NCBI GenBank assembly: GCA_946548065.1 | Contig: CAMNPM010000011.1 | Coordinates: 1-55,648, forward strand | From: an uncultured Prevotella sp. | GTDB taxonomy: Bacteria > Bacteroidota > Bacteroidia > Bacteroidales > Bacteroidaceae | DNA length: 55,648 nucleotides | Reading direction: 5' to 3' | The notes under the pieces: model-generated | What the model was told of the DNA's origin: nothing | The model's database searches: none | The model's input: only the letters and a program-made list of their open reading frames with translations | Shown here: positions 8,299 through 17,500 of the stretch, one piece after another | How positions within the stretch are numbered: position 1 is the stretch's first letter | How the letters are laid out: every line of letters begins with the position of its first letter | Made by a program: the position numbers and the translations under genes

Positions 8299-10290
8299 AT
8301 GAACATCAGCCAACAGTCGATACAGGCATTACAACAGCAGCGTCTGCTGCTACAGCTGGAGTATCAGGCCGAGAAGGAAGCCTACCGCCAGCAGACCGAG
8401 AGCATCGGCATGGGCCGCAAGGTGAAGCGAGGCGATGCGTGGTGGCCCGTGCGATACCAGAAGAGCTACTACAACTCGCTGAACCAGCTGGCGGTGGAGG
8501 TGATGCGTACCAGCGACAGCGACATCGAGCATAACTTCGAGTTCGGGCGGCCCGTGATGTTCTTCGTGGCCGACGGCGATACGACGAAGAAAGGGTTGGC
8601 TGTGCGCTACTTCAACTTCACGGGCGTGGTGAGCTATGTTGACGGCGACCGCATGGTGGTGACCGTACCCGACAAGGCGCCGCTCATCGACCTGCAGAGT
8701 GCCGACAACCTGGGCGTACAGCTGTCGTTCGACGAGACGAGCTACCGCCTGATGACCGAGGCCCTCGACCGCGCCATCCGTGGCAAGGGTCGCCTGGGCT
8801 ATCTGCGCGACCTCTTCTACAGCAAGAGCCAGAAAGCCGAGACGCTGACCTTCCAGCCCATGCACTTCCCCTATCTGAACGCTACGCAGGAGGAGGCCGT
8901 CAACCAGGTGCTGCGGGCCAAGGACGTGGCCATTGTCCACGGTCCTCCCGGCACGGGCAAGACGACGACGCTGGTGGAGGCCATCCGCGAGACGCTGATG
9001 CGCGAGAGCCAGGTGCTGGTATGTGCGCAGAGCAACATGGCGGTAGACTGGATATCGGAGAAGCTGGTAGACCGTGGCATCAACGTGCTGCGCATCGGCA
9101 ATCCCACACGTGTGAACGACAAGATGCTGTCGTTCACCTACGAGCGTCGCTTCGAGGCCCATCCCGACTATCCGCAGCTATGGGCGTTGCGCAAGGCCAT
9201 CCGCGAGCTGCGGAGCCGTCGCAAGCGTGGTGACGAGCACTACCACCAGAAGCTGGAGAGCCTGCGGAGCCGTGCCACGGAGCTGGAGATACGCATCAAC
9301 GGCGAGCTGTTTTGCGAGGCGAGGGTGATAGCCTGTACGCTGGTGGGCGCGGCCAACCGCCTGCTCGACGGCCAGAAGTACAGCACCTTGTTCATCGACG
9401 AGGCTGCACAGGCCCTGGAGGCAGCCTGCTGGATTCCCATGCGTCGCGTTGGTCGCGTGGTGCTGGCGGGCGACCATTGCCAGCTGCCGCCGACGGTGAA
9501 GAGCATTGCCGCCCTGAAGGCGGGGCTGGGTACGACGCTCATGGAGCGCATCGTTGAGACCCATCCCGAGGCGGTGACCTTGCTGAAGATACAATACCGC
9601 ATGAACGAGGACATCATGCGCTTTTCAAGCAACTACTTCTACGACGGCCAGGTGGAGAGTGCTCCCGAGGTGCGCTTCCGGGGCATCCTCGACCTGGACA
9701 CGCCGATGGAATGGATAGATACGTCGGAGCTGGCAGAGCTGTCGGACGACGAGGAGCTGACGTTCAAGGAGGAGTTTGTGGGGGAGAGCTACGGTCGCAT
9801 CAACAAGGCCGAGGGTCTGCTGACGATGCACGTGCTGCAGCAGTACTTCGAGCGCATCAGCAAGCAGCGTCTGCTGGACGAGCGCATCGACGTGGGCGTC
9901 ATCTCGCCCTACCGGGCGCAGGTGCAATACCTGAGGCGGCTGCTGCAGAAGAGTGCCTTCTTCAAGCCCTTCCGCCGCCTGGTGAGCGTGAATACGGTAG
10001 ACGGTTTCCAGGGTCAGGAGCGCGACGTGATTGTCATCTCGCTGGTGCGCTCGAACGACGAGGGGCAGATAGGCTTCCTGCGCGACCTGCGGCGCATGAA
10101 CGTGGCCATCACGCGGGCGCGCATGAAGGTCATCATCCTGGGCAACCGCGCCACCCTGACGCGCCACCCCTTCTACCGCCAGCTGTGGGGATATATTACT
10201 CAACTAAAAGATAACAACGATGAAGAAAGGCTTAATGACGTTACTGGCAACAGTACTGACAACGACCACGATGATGGCACAGCAGTTTAA
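8299..10290 (+). CDS. UPF1/IGHMBP2-like superfamily 1 helicase
   Basis: The 663-residue protein begins with a basic OB-like region (about residues 35-150). Two RecA-like domains of an SF1B helicase follow. Walker A is GPPGTGKTTT (from residue 215), motif Ia is CAQSNMAVDW, motif II is FIDEAAQA (Asp367), motif III is AGDHCQLPPT, then QYRMNEDIM, TVDGFQGQERDV and NVAITRAR. Such enzymes unwind RNA or DNA 5' to 3'; many Bacteroidetes carry one with no known role. It sits directly between two glycan enzymes and shares 71 bp with the pullulanase start. The last 20 residues, in the overlap, are polar and unconserved in appearance, so the ancestral stop may have been earlier. Confidence 0.85.
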   Translation: MNISQQSIQALQQQRLLLQLEYQAEKEAYRQQTESIGMGRKVKRGDAWWPVRYQKSYYNSLNQLAVEVMRTSDSDIEHNFEFGRPVMFFVADGDTTKKGLAVRYFNFTGVVSYVDGDRMVVTVPDKAPLIDLQSADNLGVQLSFDETSYRLMTEALDRAIRGKGRLGYLRDLFYSKSQKAETLTFQPMHFPYLNATQEEAVNQVLRAKDVAIVHGPPGTGKTTTLVEAIRETLMRESQVLVCAQSNMAVDWISEKLVDRGINVLRIGNPTRVNDKMLSFTYERRFEAHPDYPQLWALRKAIRELRSRRKRGDEHYHQKLESLRSRATELEIRINGELFCEARVIACTLVGAANRLLDGQKYSTLFIDEAAQALEAACWIPMRRVGRVVLAGDHCQLPPTVKSIAALKAGLGTTLMERIVETHPEAVTLLKIQYRMNEDIMRFSSNYFYDGQVESAPEVRFRGILDLDTPMEWIDTSELAELSDDEELTFKEEFVGESYGRINKAEGLLTMHVLQQYFERISKQRLLDERIDVGVISPYRAQVQYLRRLLQKSAFFKPFRRLVSVNTVDGFQGQERDVIVISLVRSNDEGQIGFLRDLRRMNVAITRARMKVIILGNRATLTRHPFYRQLWGYITQLKDNNDEERLNDVTGNSTDNDHDDGTAV

Positions 10291-12121
10291 TGAAGTGCAG
10301 TACACCCCTGCGAAGACCACCTTCGCCCTCTTTGCGCCCGAGCAGGCCAAGGGCGTGAAGCTGCGCCTGTATAAGGACGGCCAGGGCGGCAAGGCCCTCA
10401 AGACCGTTCGCATGGCGTATAGCGACGGCCGCTGGCGGGCTGAGGTGACGGGCGACCTGAAGGGGTGCTTCTATACTTTCGACATGGGTCGCGGCGAGAC
10501 GCCGGGTGTCTTTGCCAAGGCTGTGGGAGTGAACGGCCAGCGAGGGGCTGTCATCACGCTCGCCGATACCGACCCGGAGGGATGGAGCAACGACCGTCGG
10601 CCCGTGACGAAATCGCCCGCCGACCTGGTAATCTATGAGATGCACCACCGCGACTTCTCGATAGCGCGACGGGATGCCCGCCATCCGGGCAAGTTCCTGG
10701 CCCTGACCGAGCCGTGGGCCATCAGTCACCTGAAGACGCTGGGCGTGAATGCGGTACACATCCTGCCGTCGTACGACTTCGGGTCGGTGGACGAGACGCG
10801 CCTCGGTCAGCCGCAGTACAACTGGGGCTACGACCCAGTGAACTATAACGTACCCGACGGAGGCTATTCTACCGACCCCTACCGTCCGGAGGTGCGCATC
10901 CGCGAGTTCAAGCAGATGGTGAAGGCCCTGCACGAGGCGGGCATCCGCGTCATCCTGGACGTGGTGTACAACCATACCTACGACATCGACCACTCCAACT
11001 TCCAGCGCACCTATCCCGACTACTACTACCGCAAGACGTCCGACGGGGCCTACAGCAACGGTTCGGGGTGTGGCAACGAGACGGCCAGCGAGCAGCCCAT
11101 GATGCGGGCGTTCATGATAGAGAGTGTGCGCCACTGGATCAACGAATACCACATCGACGGTTTCCGCTTCGACCTGATGGGTGTGCACGACACGGAGACG
11201 ATGAACCAGATACGCCAGGCTGTGGACGAGATAGACCCCTCTATCTACATCTACGGCGAGGGGTGGAGTGCTGGCAGTTGTGCGCTGTCTGGCGAGCGGC
11301 TGGGCGTGAAGGCCAACATCCCGCTGATGCCCGCCATCGGGGCATTCTCCGACGAGATACGCGACGCCCTGCGCGGACCGTTCAGCGACGACACGAAGGC
11401 AGGATGGCTCGGTGGGGCTCCCGACTGCGAGGAGAGTCTGAAGTACGGCATCGCCGGGGCCATCAGCCATCCGCAGGTAGATATGTCGCGCGTCAACTAC
11501 TCCACCCGCCCCTGGGCCGTGGAGCCTACGCAGATGGTGAGCTATGTGTCGTGCCACGACGACATGTGCCTGGTAGACCGTCTCAAGACGAGCATCCCGG
11601 GCATCACGACCGACGAGCTGGTGCGGCTCGACCTGCTGGCACAGACGGCGGTCTTCACCTCGCAGGGCGTACCCTTCATGCTGAGCGGCGAGGAGCTGCT
11701 GCGCGACAAGAAGGGTGTGCACAACTCGTTCGAGTCGCCCGACAGCATCAACCGTCTCGACTGGGACAACCTGACGCGCTATCCGCAGGTGTTTGAGTAC
11801 TACCGACGGCTGATAGCCCTGCGGCAGCATCATCCCGCCTTCCGGCTGGGCTCTGCCGACCTGGTGCGCCGTCATCTGGTGTTCCTCGACGCGCCAAGGC
11901 AGGTGGTGGCCTTCCGACTGAAGGACTATGCCGGTCGCGACGACTGGCGCAACATCATCGTCATCCTCAACGCCTCGCGCCAGCAGCAGACGGTCAGCAT
12001 TCCCAAGGGTCGCTACGACGTGGTGTGCCGCGACGGGGTAATCAACGAAAATAGCCTGGGCATCCTCTCGGGTACTCAGGCCATCGTCAGTCCGCAGTCG
12101 GCACTCATCCTGCACGACTAA
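10220..12121 (+). CDS. Type I pullulanase-like GH13 enzyme, exported
   Basis: The 633-residue protein has a signal peptide (residues 1-20, ending MMAQ), which supports the start at 10220 despite the long overlap. A CBM48-like domain (about residues 25-120) precedes the GH13 barrel. The pullulanase motif YNWGYDP is present. Catalytic residues are Asp318 (GFRFDLMG), Glu347 (YGEGW) and Asp447 in SCHDD, with DVVYNHT as region I. It should cleave alpha-1,6 branches of pullulan or limit dextrins. No lipobox is seen, so it probably acts in the periplasm. It is the last gene of the operon; I see no terminator after it. Confidence 0.85.
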   Translation: MKKGLMTLLATVLTTTTMMAQQFNEVQYTPAKTTFALFAPEQAKGVKLRLYKDGQGGKALKTVRMAYSDGRWRAEVTGDLKGCFYTFDMGRGETPGVFAKAVGVNGQRGAVITLADTDPEGWSNDRRPVTKSPADLVIYEMHHRDFSIARRDARHPGKFLALTEPWAISHLKTLGVNAVHILPSYDFGSVDETRLGQPQYNWGYDPVNYNVPDGGYSTDPYRPEVRIREFKQMVKALHEAGIRVILDVVYNHTYDIDHSNFQRTYPDYYYRKTSDGAYSNGSGCGNETASEQPMMRAFMIESVRHWINEYHIDGFRFDLMGVHDTETMNQIRQAVDEIDPSIYIYGEGWSAGSCALSGERLGVKANIPLMPAIGAFSDEIRDALRGPFSDDTKAGWLGGAPDCEESLKYGIAGAISHPQVDMSRVNYSTRPWAVEPTQMVSYVSCHDDMCLVDRLKTSIPGITTDELVRLDLLAQTAVFTSQGVPFMLSGEELLRDKKGVHNSFESPDSINRLDWDNLTRYPQVFEYYRRLIALRQHHPAFRLGSADLVRRHLVFLDAPRQVVAFRLKDYAGRDDWRNIIVILNASRQQQTVSIPKGRYDVVCRDGVINENSLGILSGTQAIVSPQSALILHD

Positions 12122-12136
12122 TCGCTCATCCAGGGG

Positions 12137-12277
12137 TCATCCCTCACCTCCGTCGCCGCCGCCGGGGGTAGGCGTAGGCGTGTCGGAGCCACCCTCACCT
12201 CCGTCGCTGCCACTAGGGGTGGGCGTGTCGGAGCCACTGTTGTCGTCGGTTAGACATGAGCCGAATATAAGACTGAC
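12137..12277 (-). pseudogene. Remnant of a lipoprotein with Gly/Ser-Asp-Thr-Pro linker
   Basis: Reverse-strand frame of 46 codons with no start codon. It reads a lipobox-like SLIFGSC followed by two copies of a GSDTPTP block separated by GSDGGEG-type linkers, then stops. This is the arrangement just after the lipid-anchored cysteine of many exported Bacteroidales proteins. The signal peptide is cut off by an in-frame stop at 12278 and the functional domain is missing, so this is most likely debris. It could instead be a chance frame in a GC-rich repeat. Confidence 0.35.
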
Positions 12278-12432
12278 CTAATATCAGCTATGAAGTCCTC
12301 AAGATTCTCCTTGAATTCTTTCAAGGGGCATCAATAACGATTTTGGAATCATCAGATTTCTTCGTAAGCATAATCAGATTTGAGTTATCAACGCATTGCG
12401 CATAAAAGATTCCCATCACTACACCGCACAGA

Positions 12433-12746
12433 AGACTGCAACGCACACTCTCGAAGAGAGAACTCTCCCCTGATTTACATAAACTCTCTCATCATCCCCA
12501 CCATGAGACAGGCGACGAGGATGATTTAAGAAGATGTAAAGATTATTCAGGACGGGAGATGACAGCGTGGAAAGGGGCTGGAAAACGTGAGTTAACTCAA
12601 AAGTACTTGCGAGTTAACTCATTCGACGAATCGAGTTAACTCAAGCAATGAAGTGAGTTAACTGGACTGAGGATGGACGTTGGACGATGTAAGGATTCTT
12701 TGCGCATGAGGCGAAAGATCTCTTCGAGAGTGTGGCATTGCAATCT
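12433..12746. repeat. Repeat unit with terminal inverted repeats, MITE-like
   Basis: A 28-base left end (12433-12460) recurs inverted at 12719-12746 with about three differences. Each end carries the small hairpin CTCTC-GAA-GAGAG (left copy 12448-12460). The intervening DNA has no coding frame and contains the palindrome array. A third copy of the end lies at 54370. No target duplication was identified. Confidence 0.5.
12586..12673. repeat. Array of four GAGTTAACTC palindromes at exact 22-bp spacing
   Basis: Palindromic 10-mers start at 12589, 12611, 12633 and 12655. The first three are perfect; the fourth ends in G. The 12-base spacers differ from one another while the cores do not. Such equal spacing, about two helical turns, suggests binding sites on one face of the DNA. 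The rest of 12122-12883 holds the remnant and inverted repeats described separately. Confidence 0.75.
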
Positions 12747-12883
12747 CTAATCTGCTGCTACTCTTTGAGTAATCCCGTAACAGATGCCCGTGGGTAACTT
12801 AACGAACGCCATGGAAAACTAGAAAATCTCGAATCATTCATCATTTATCTGTCCCCAAAGTGACGATTCTCGGATAAAATTCG

Positions 12884-12891
12884 TACCTTTG
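12884..12891 (+). promoter_or_regulatory. -7 promoter element TACCTTTG
   Basis: Exact box 19 bp before the RNase HII ATG at 12911. Confidence 0.75.
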
Positions 12892-12910
12892 CAGTCGCAA
12901 TAAGAAATGA

Positions 12911-13555
12911 ATGACGAGAAAGATGCTTGAAAGTCACTATTATACGGGTAAGATTGAGGCAGGCTGCGATGAGGCTGGGCGGGGCTGTCTGGCAGGCAGC
13001 GTGTATGCCGCAGCGGTCATCTTCGCGGAGGACTACCAGAACGAGGAGCTGAACGACTCGAAACAGCTGACCGACCGTCGCCGCAGGCAGCTGCGCGACA
13101 TCATCGAGCGCGATGCCCTGGACTGGGCGGTAGGTGTGGTCACACCCGATGAAATCGACCAAATAAACATCCTGAATGCCTCGATACTGGCGATGCACAG
13201 AGCGCTCGACCAGCTGAAGGTGCGCCCGGAGGCCATCATCGTAGACGGCAACCGATTCAAGCCCTACCGCCCTGTGGTCGGCACCTCGCCCGTCGACATC
13301 CCCCACACCACCATCGTGAAGGGCGACGGCAAATACCTGAGCATAGCCGCCGCCTCCATCCTCGCCAAGACCTATCGCGACGACTACATGGACCGCCTGG
13401 CCGAGGAATACCCGCAGTACGACTGGCAGCAGAACAAGGGCTATCCCACCCGGAAACATCGCGAGGCCATCAAAACGTTCGGAACTACCCCATTTCATCG
13501 CAAAACCTTCAACATGCTGGGCGACGGTCAGCTAAGCCTCGACTTCAAGGATTAG
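12911..13555 (+). CDS. rnhB: Ribonuclease HII
   Basis: The 214-residue protein is a full-length RNase HII, which removes ribonucleotides and RNA primers from RNA-DNA hybrids. Seen in order are CDEAGRGCLAGSV (with the first two acidic catalytic residues), LNDSKQLT, the IVDGNRF strand, VKGDGKYLSIAAASILAKTYRD (carrying further metal-site residues), and the NKGYPTRKHREAI end motif. A later in-frame ATG at 12923 is also usable. The C-terminus overlaps the convergent anti-sigma-like gene by 4 bp, and no terminator separates them. Confidence 0.95.
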   Translation: MTRKMLESHYYTGKIEAGCDEAGRGCLAGSVYAAAVIFAEDYQNEELNDSKQLTDRRRRQLRDIIERDALDWAVGVVTPDEIDQINILNASILAMHRALDQLKVRPEAIIVDGNRFKPYRPVVGTSPVDIPHTTIVKGDGKYLSIAAASILAKTYRDDYMDRLAEEYPQYDWQQNKGYPTRKHREAIKTFGTTPFHRKTFNMLGDGQLSLDFKD

Positions 13556-13818
13556 TTGACTACGGTACGCAGGGAGTTGAAGATGCGCTGCTTCAGCCGC
13601 TGGGTCTGCTCGGGAGTCAGCAGGTCGCAGTCGTCAAGATGCAGCAGGATGTCGTAGGCTTTCAGGTAGGCAGCACGAACCTGCGGAGTGGCTGTGAGAT
13701 AAGAGGCCCAGTAGGAGTCCTTATCCGGCAGACAGTCCATCACGTAGCGGATGAAGTCATCATCGCGCAGAAACTGCTCTACTTTGGTGTATACTTCTCT
13801 TTTCACGTGCATCGTCAA
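13552..13818 (-). CDS. Short anti-sigma-like protein (FecR N-terminal region only)
   Basis: The 88-residue protein resembles the cytoplasmic N-terminal region of Bacteroidetes FecR anti-sigma factors: VEQFLRDDDFIRYVMDCLP, then SYWASYLTATPQVRAAYLKA and a C-terminal amphipathic helix. FecR proteins are usually 300 residues or more, with a membrane segment and a periplasmic FecR domain; both are absent here. It is downstream of an ECF sigma gene with a 55-bp gap, the normal order for a sigma/anti-sigma pair. It may be a soluble anti-sigma factor or the intact start of a truncated one. No FecR-like continuation is visible, since RNase HII occupies the next DNA. Confidence 0.6.
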   Translation of the reverse strand: MTMHVKREVYTKVEQFLRDDDFIRYVMDCLPDKDSYWASYLTATPQVRAAYLKAYDILLHLDDCDLLTPEQTQRLKQRIFNSLRTVVN

Positions 13819-13873
13819 TTACTATCTTAATGACGATACACATGCGGATTTGTCATCAGTTTAATGACAGATG

Positions 13874-14431
13874 TTACATGGCTGCCTCGCGCAGTCGCGA
13901 CATGCTGCGATGCATCAGATTGCGAACGGAGTGGTAGTTCATCTTCATGATGCCGCAGATCTCCTCATACTTCCGTTCCTCCAGATAATACAAGGTGATG
14001 GCCTGACGCTGGCGGCGGGTCAGCTTCTGCATCAGATGGGCCACGCGAGCCGACCGCATCCATTCGGCTTCCTGCGACAGATAGTCGCGCTCTACATCCT
14101 CGGCTGCACGGCGGTATTCGTACTCCTCAACCTCGTTAGACGTCGAGAACGTCTGATGACGGAACTCGTCGAGCAGGCGGTTCTTCAACGAGATGAGCAG
14201 ATAGGAACCCAGGTTGTTGATGGCATTCTTCTCGTTGCGCTTGCTGTAAACCTTCACAAAGATGTCGTGGATGCAGTCCTTCAGCAGTTCCTTGTCGGTT
14301 GTGAACTTCAGCCCGTAGTTGAAGAGCATGTTGACATACATGTCGTATAACTCGGCAAAAGCATGATCGTTGCCTGCACAGAACTCAGAAACCAGTCGCT
14401 GGGTGCGAACTCTTAGGTTATTAGCTGCCAT
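13874..14431 (-). CDS. ECF-type RNA polymerase sigma factor
   Basis: The 185-residue protein has region 2 (about residues 20-95: FAELYDMYVNMLFNYGLKF, CIHDIFVKVY, then NLGSYLLISLKNRLLDEFR) and region 4 (about 130-182: LTRRQRQAITLYYLEERKYEE, then MKMNYHSVRNLMHRSMSRLR helix-turn-helix). The layout matches the Bacteroidetes ECF groups that work with FecR-type anti-sigma factors, often controlling glycan use. Its own promoter is at 14473-14480. The small gene downstream is its likely partner. The pectin operon ends 133 bp upstream behind a terminator, so co-transcription is unlikely; control of that operon is only a guess. Confidence 0.85.
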   Translation of the reverse strand: MAANNLRVRTQRLVSEFCAGNDHAFAELYDMYVNMLFNYGLKFTTDKELLKDCIHDIFVKVYSKRNEKNAINNLGSYLLISLKNRLLDEFRHQTFSTSNEVEEYEYRRAAEDVERDYLSQEAEWMRSARVAHLMQKLTRRQRQAITLYYLEERKYEEICGIMKMNYHSVRNLMHRSMSRLREAAM

Positions 14432-14472
14432 AAAGTGATAGTAAATTATTATTAGTAGTTTGTTTTCGATTG

Positions 14473-14480
14473 CAAAGATA
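14473..14480 (-). promoter_or_regulatory. -7 promoter element TATCTTTG (reverse)
   Basis: Exact box 42 bp upstream of the sigma factor start. Confidence 0.7.
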
Positions 14481-14518
14481 ACGAAAATAACAAAACATCA
14501 GTAAAAAAAAACAATAAA

Positions 14519-14549
14519 AAAATGGGAAAAACTGATATTTTCCCATTTT
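14519..14549 (-). terminator. Terminator of the pectin operon
   Basis: A perfect 12-bp stem (AAAATGGGAAAA at 14519-14530, complement at 14538-14549) has a 7-base loop. On the reverse strand it is followed by a long T-rich run. It lies 15 bp after the stop of the 1019-residue protein. Confidence 0.85.
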
Positions 14550-14563
14550 CTGCGTCAAATAAC

Positions 14564-17500
14564 TTACTTTCTTAGTATCCAGTATACCCCCTTGTCGGGA
14601 AGGTCTACCTCGCCGGAAACATCTTTCAAGTAGCTGATTTTGCCCGACTTAGCGTCAACGGAATGCAGCATGTACCTGTTTTTACCAATCTCCAGCCGGT
14701 TGTGGGCAGTTTCGGAATAGACCAGCCATCCGCGCTCACCCTTCAGCATGTAGACACCCTCAGCCGTCGGAGCCACGGGAGCCATCCGCGCAAGCTCGTG
14801 GAGGAAGGCCTGATCGACCACCGGTATGGCAGCACAGGAGCCTCCGGCCATCAGCGAGGCCCAGCACATCTCGGGATGCTTCTGGGCAGAATAGACCACC
14901 GCCTTGCCGGGATAGTGGCTGCGATACTCGCTGACCGCCCGATAGACATCCTCGAAGCGAGCACCACCTGTGCGGATTTTGCGCATATACTGCCGCTGGG
15001 CCATGTTCACGCCACCCGGGGGAGCATATTCGCCCTTGTTGTGGTAGAACCATTGCTCGATGTCGATGATATCGACTATCTTTGAGCGTACGGGGTCGTT
15101 GAGGATGGCATCCTGCACATCCTTGTTGACAGCCAGGTCTACGAGCACCTGTCCGTTCTCCTGTTCCCACTCGGCAACGACGTCGAGCCAGAACTGCACG
15201 AAATGCAGCGGACCTGTAAACTCCTCTCCGATGGAGTGGATGACATTGGGCTGGCCCTTGAAGGCATCGAGCGACTGACGGATGTACTGGCGATGCAGCT
15301 GCCGCAGCACGGGATTCTCGATGTCATAGAATAAGGTGGCCGTGAAGATTCGCTTGTCGCCTGTGAAGTTGACCGGCTCCAGGAATGGTGTGCCATTCAC
15401 GTTGTTGGCCGTGCGCCAGGGACAGTCTACCCAATGCGCACCAGCCTCCAGGATGTTGTGCTGGAAGTAGTGCTGGTTTTTGAGCAGAAGGCCGATGGAT
15501 TCGGTCTTTTTTGCAAATTGCTGCAGTCGCCAGAAGTACCACTTGTTGAGCTGCGTCAGGTCGTACTTCGACATGCCGTCCCAAGCCAGCTGAGAGGTGA
15601 GAAGCGATGGATGAGCGGTAGTCGATACCCCCGTACGGGCAAAGGGCTGTTCGTAGAAGGGCGCCCAGGCATCGCCGTTCTTGCGGCGGATGCGCTCATG
15701 GTCGTCGCGACGGCGGTCGGTCCAGAGGCCATAGTTCTGACTGAACAGGAGGGTATGCGACCGTTGCATCTCGGCCACGACGGAGTCTATGCGGTCGGTA
15801 CCGCCCCGGCACTCCTGCCCCGGTACGAAGCGCGTCAACGCATACTTGGCCTTAGCCATCGAGGCATCGGTAGTGCGACCGTTCCACCAGGGAGTCTGAT
15901 GCTTGCCGCCCACTAGGACGGCATCGTTCTTCGTCAGCCAGCCGTTGACTACGGCATAGTTGTGCGAGCGGAAGTCACGACTGACGAGCGGACGATACTC
16001 AAAAGGCTTCAGTCTGCCCCGAAGGATGTCGGCCTGGAACACAGCCGAGTCAATCCACATGGCGAGCGAAACGCGCGGTTTCATCGCCTCGCGAGCCATT
16101 TGTATGGCCTCGTCGATGGTGGGCGAGCTGCTGGCATTCAGGTCGCGCTCCAGGATGCGGCATTGCGCCTTGACATCGCGATGCAGGCGTTGCTCCAGCT
16201 GGGCAGCGAAGAGCGAGTAGGGACGGACATGCTCGTTCATCTCGCTATATTCGCCATTGCCCATCACTTGTCCCCAGCAGCCGCGCGAATAGTTGCGGTT
16301 GAGCGAGTCGGGCGAATAGCAGAACAGTCCTGCGGCGGTAGACTGCCACATGGTGCTGTTGGCAGTAGCCCAGCCAGCCCCGAACTTCTCCAGTTCCCAG
16401 TTCTTGAACACAATATCATTACCGTCGATGTTGACAATGTCGAACAAGATGCCCGGCGCCCACGACGCGATGGCTCCGCTGGGTCCCAGCGACTCGTAGC
16501 TGTCGCATTGCACGAAGGCATTGGGGCCAGCAGCAGTATGACCAACGGCAAAGTCGTTGATGCCATGCTCGGAATAGCAACGTTGGAAGAGCACCTTCTC
16601 GCCCATAGTCAGGAACGTGCGACGGCGCAGGCCGCCAATCTCGGATATGGGTTGGAGCGACTTACAGTCCTCGACGGTAATCTGCCAGGCCGACTTCTGT
16701 ACGACCACCGCCGAACCGGCCAGGTGGCGGAAGTTGACCATCCTGACCCAGCAGTTCTCGGCATCGGCCACATACACTCCGTCCCAGCAATGACTCTCGT
16801 CCATGGGCAACGAGCGGTCGTAGTCGCTCTCAAGGGTCAGGTTCTCCACGCCACATTCGGCAATCAGTCCCGGCTGTTCGTAGACTACGGCCTTGGCTCC
16901 TCCCCAGCGCGACTCTATGCTGCAGGTGACAGGCGCATCGAGCGTCAGCGAAGAGCCATCGACCGACAGAATCGTACGATTCCATCGCAGGTCGATGTCG
17001 CCCACATGCCAAGCCCAATACCCCATGCGCTTGCCTCCGCCAAACGACGAGCAGCCTAAAGACTCAATCCACTCTTGCGTAGAAGGACGGCAAACGGCAA
17101 TACGCGCCCCCGCCTTGAGCTGTTGCGACGCCCCCTTGCCGGGTGCATCCTTGCCGGTTGCCCCCATAACGGTACAGGTGATGCTTCCGGCCTTCACGTC
17201 GGCCACATCGAAGGAAGCCAGCTCTGCCACATCGTGCGTACCCTCGATATACACCAAGGCACCCCGGTCGTATCCCGTCTTGCGCAGTACGGTCTTGTCG
17301 CGTCCGCTACCTCGCAGCACCACGCCGCTGGTACGGATGCGGAGAGGCTCGCTAAGCTCATAGACCCCCTCGGCCAGGAGCACGGCACCACGCAACCCTG
17401 TCTGGGGGTTGGCCTTCTGCTGGCTCACGGCATCGATGGCAGCCTGCAGCATGGGACTGTTGTCGCCAGGCTGAGCCTGCACATACACCACCACGAGGGC

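Noticed and set aside
10241..12115. Long reverse-strand frame of 624 codons opposite the pullulanase
   Set aside because: It mirrors a GC-rich gene with clear GH13 motifs and has Val/His/Leu-rich text without domains; a shadow frame.
12586..12673. CRISPR array
   Set aside because: Units are 22 bp with 10-bp palindromes and 12-bp gaps; there are no 30-40 bp spacers and no cas genes.
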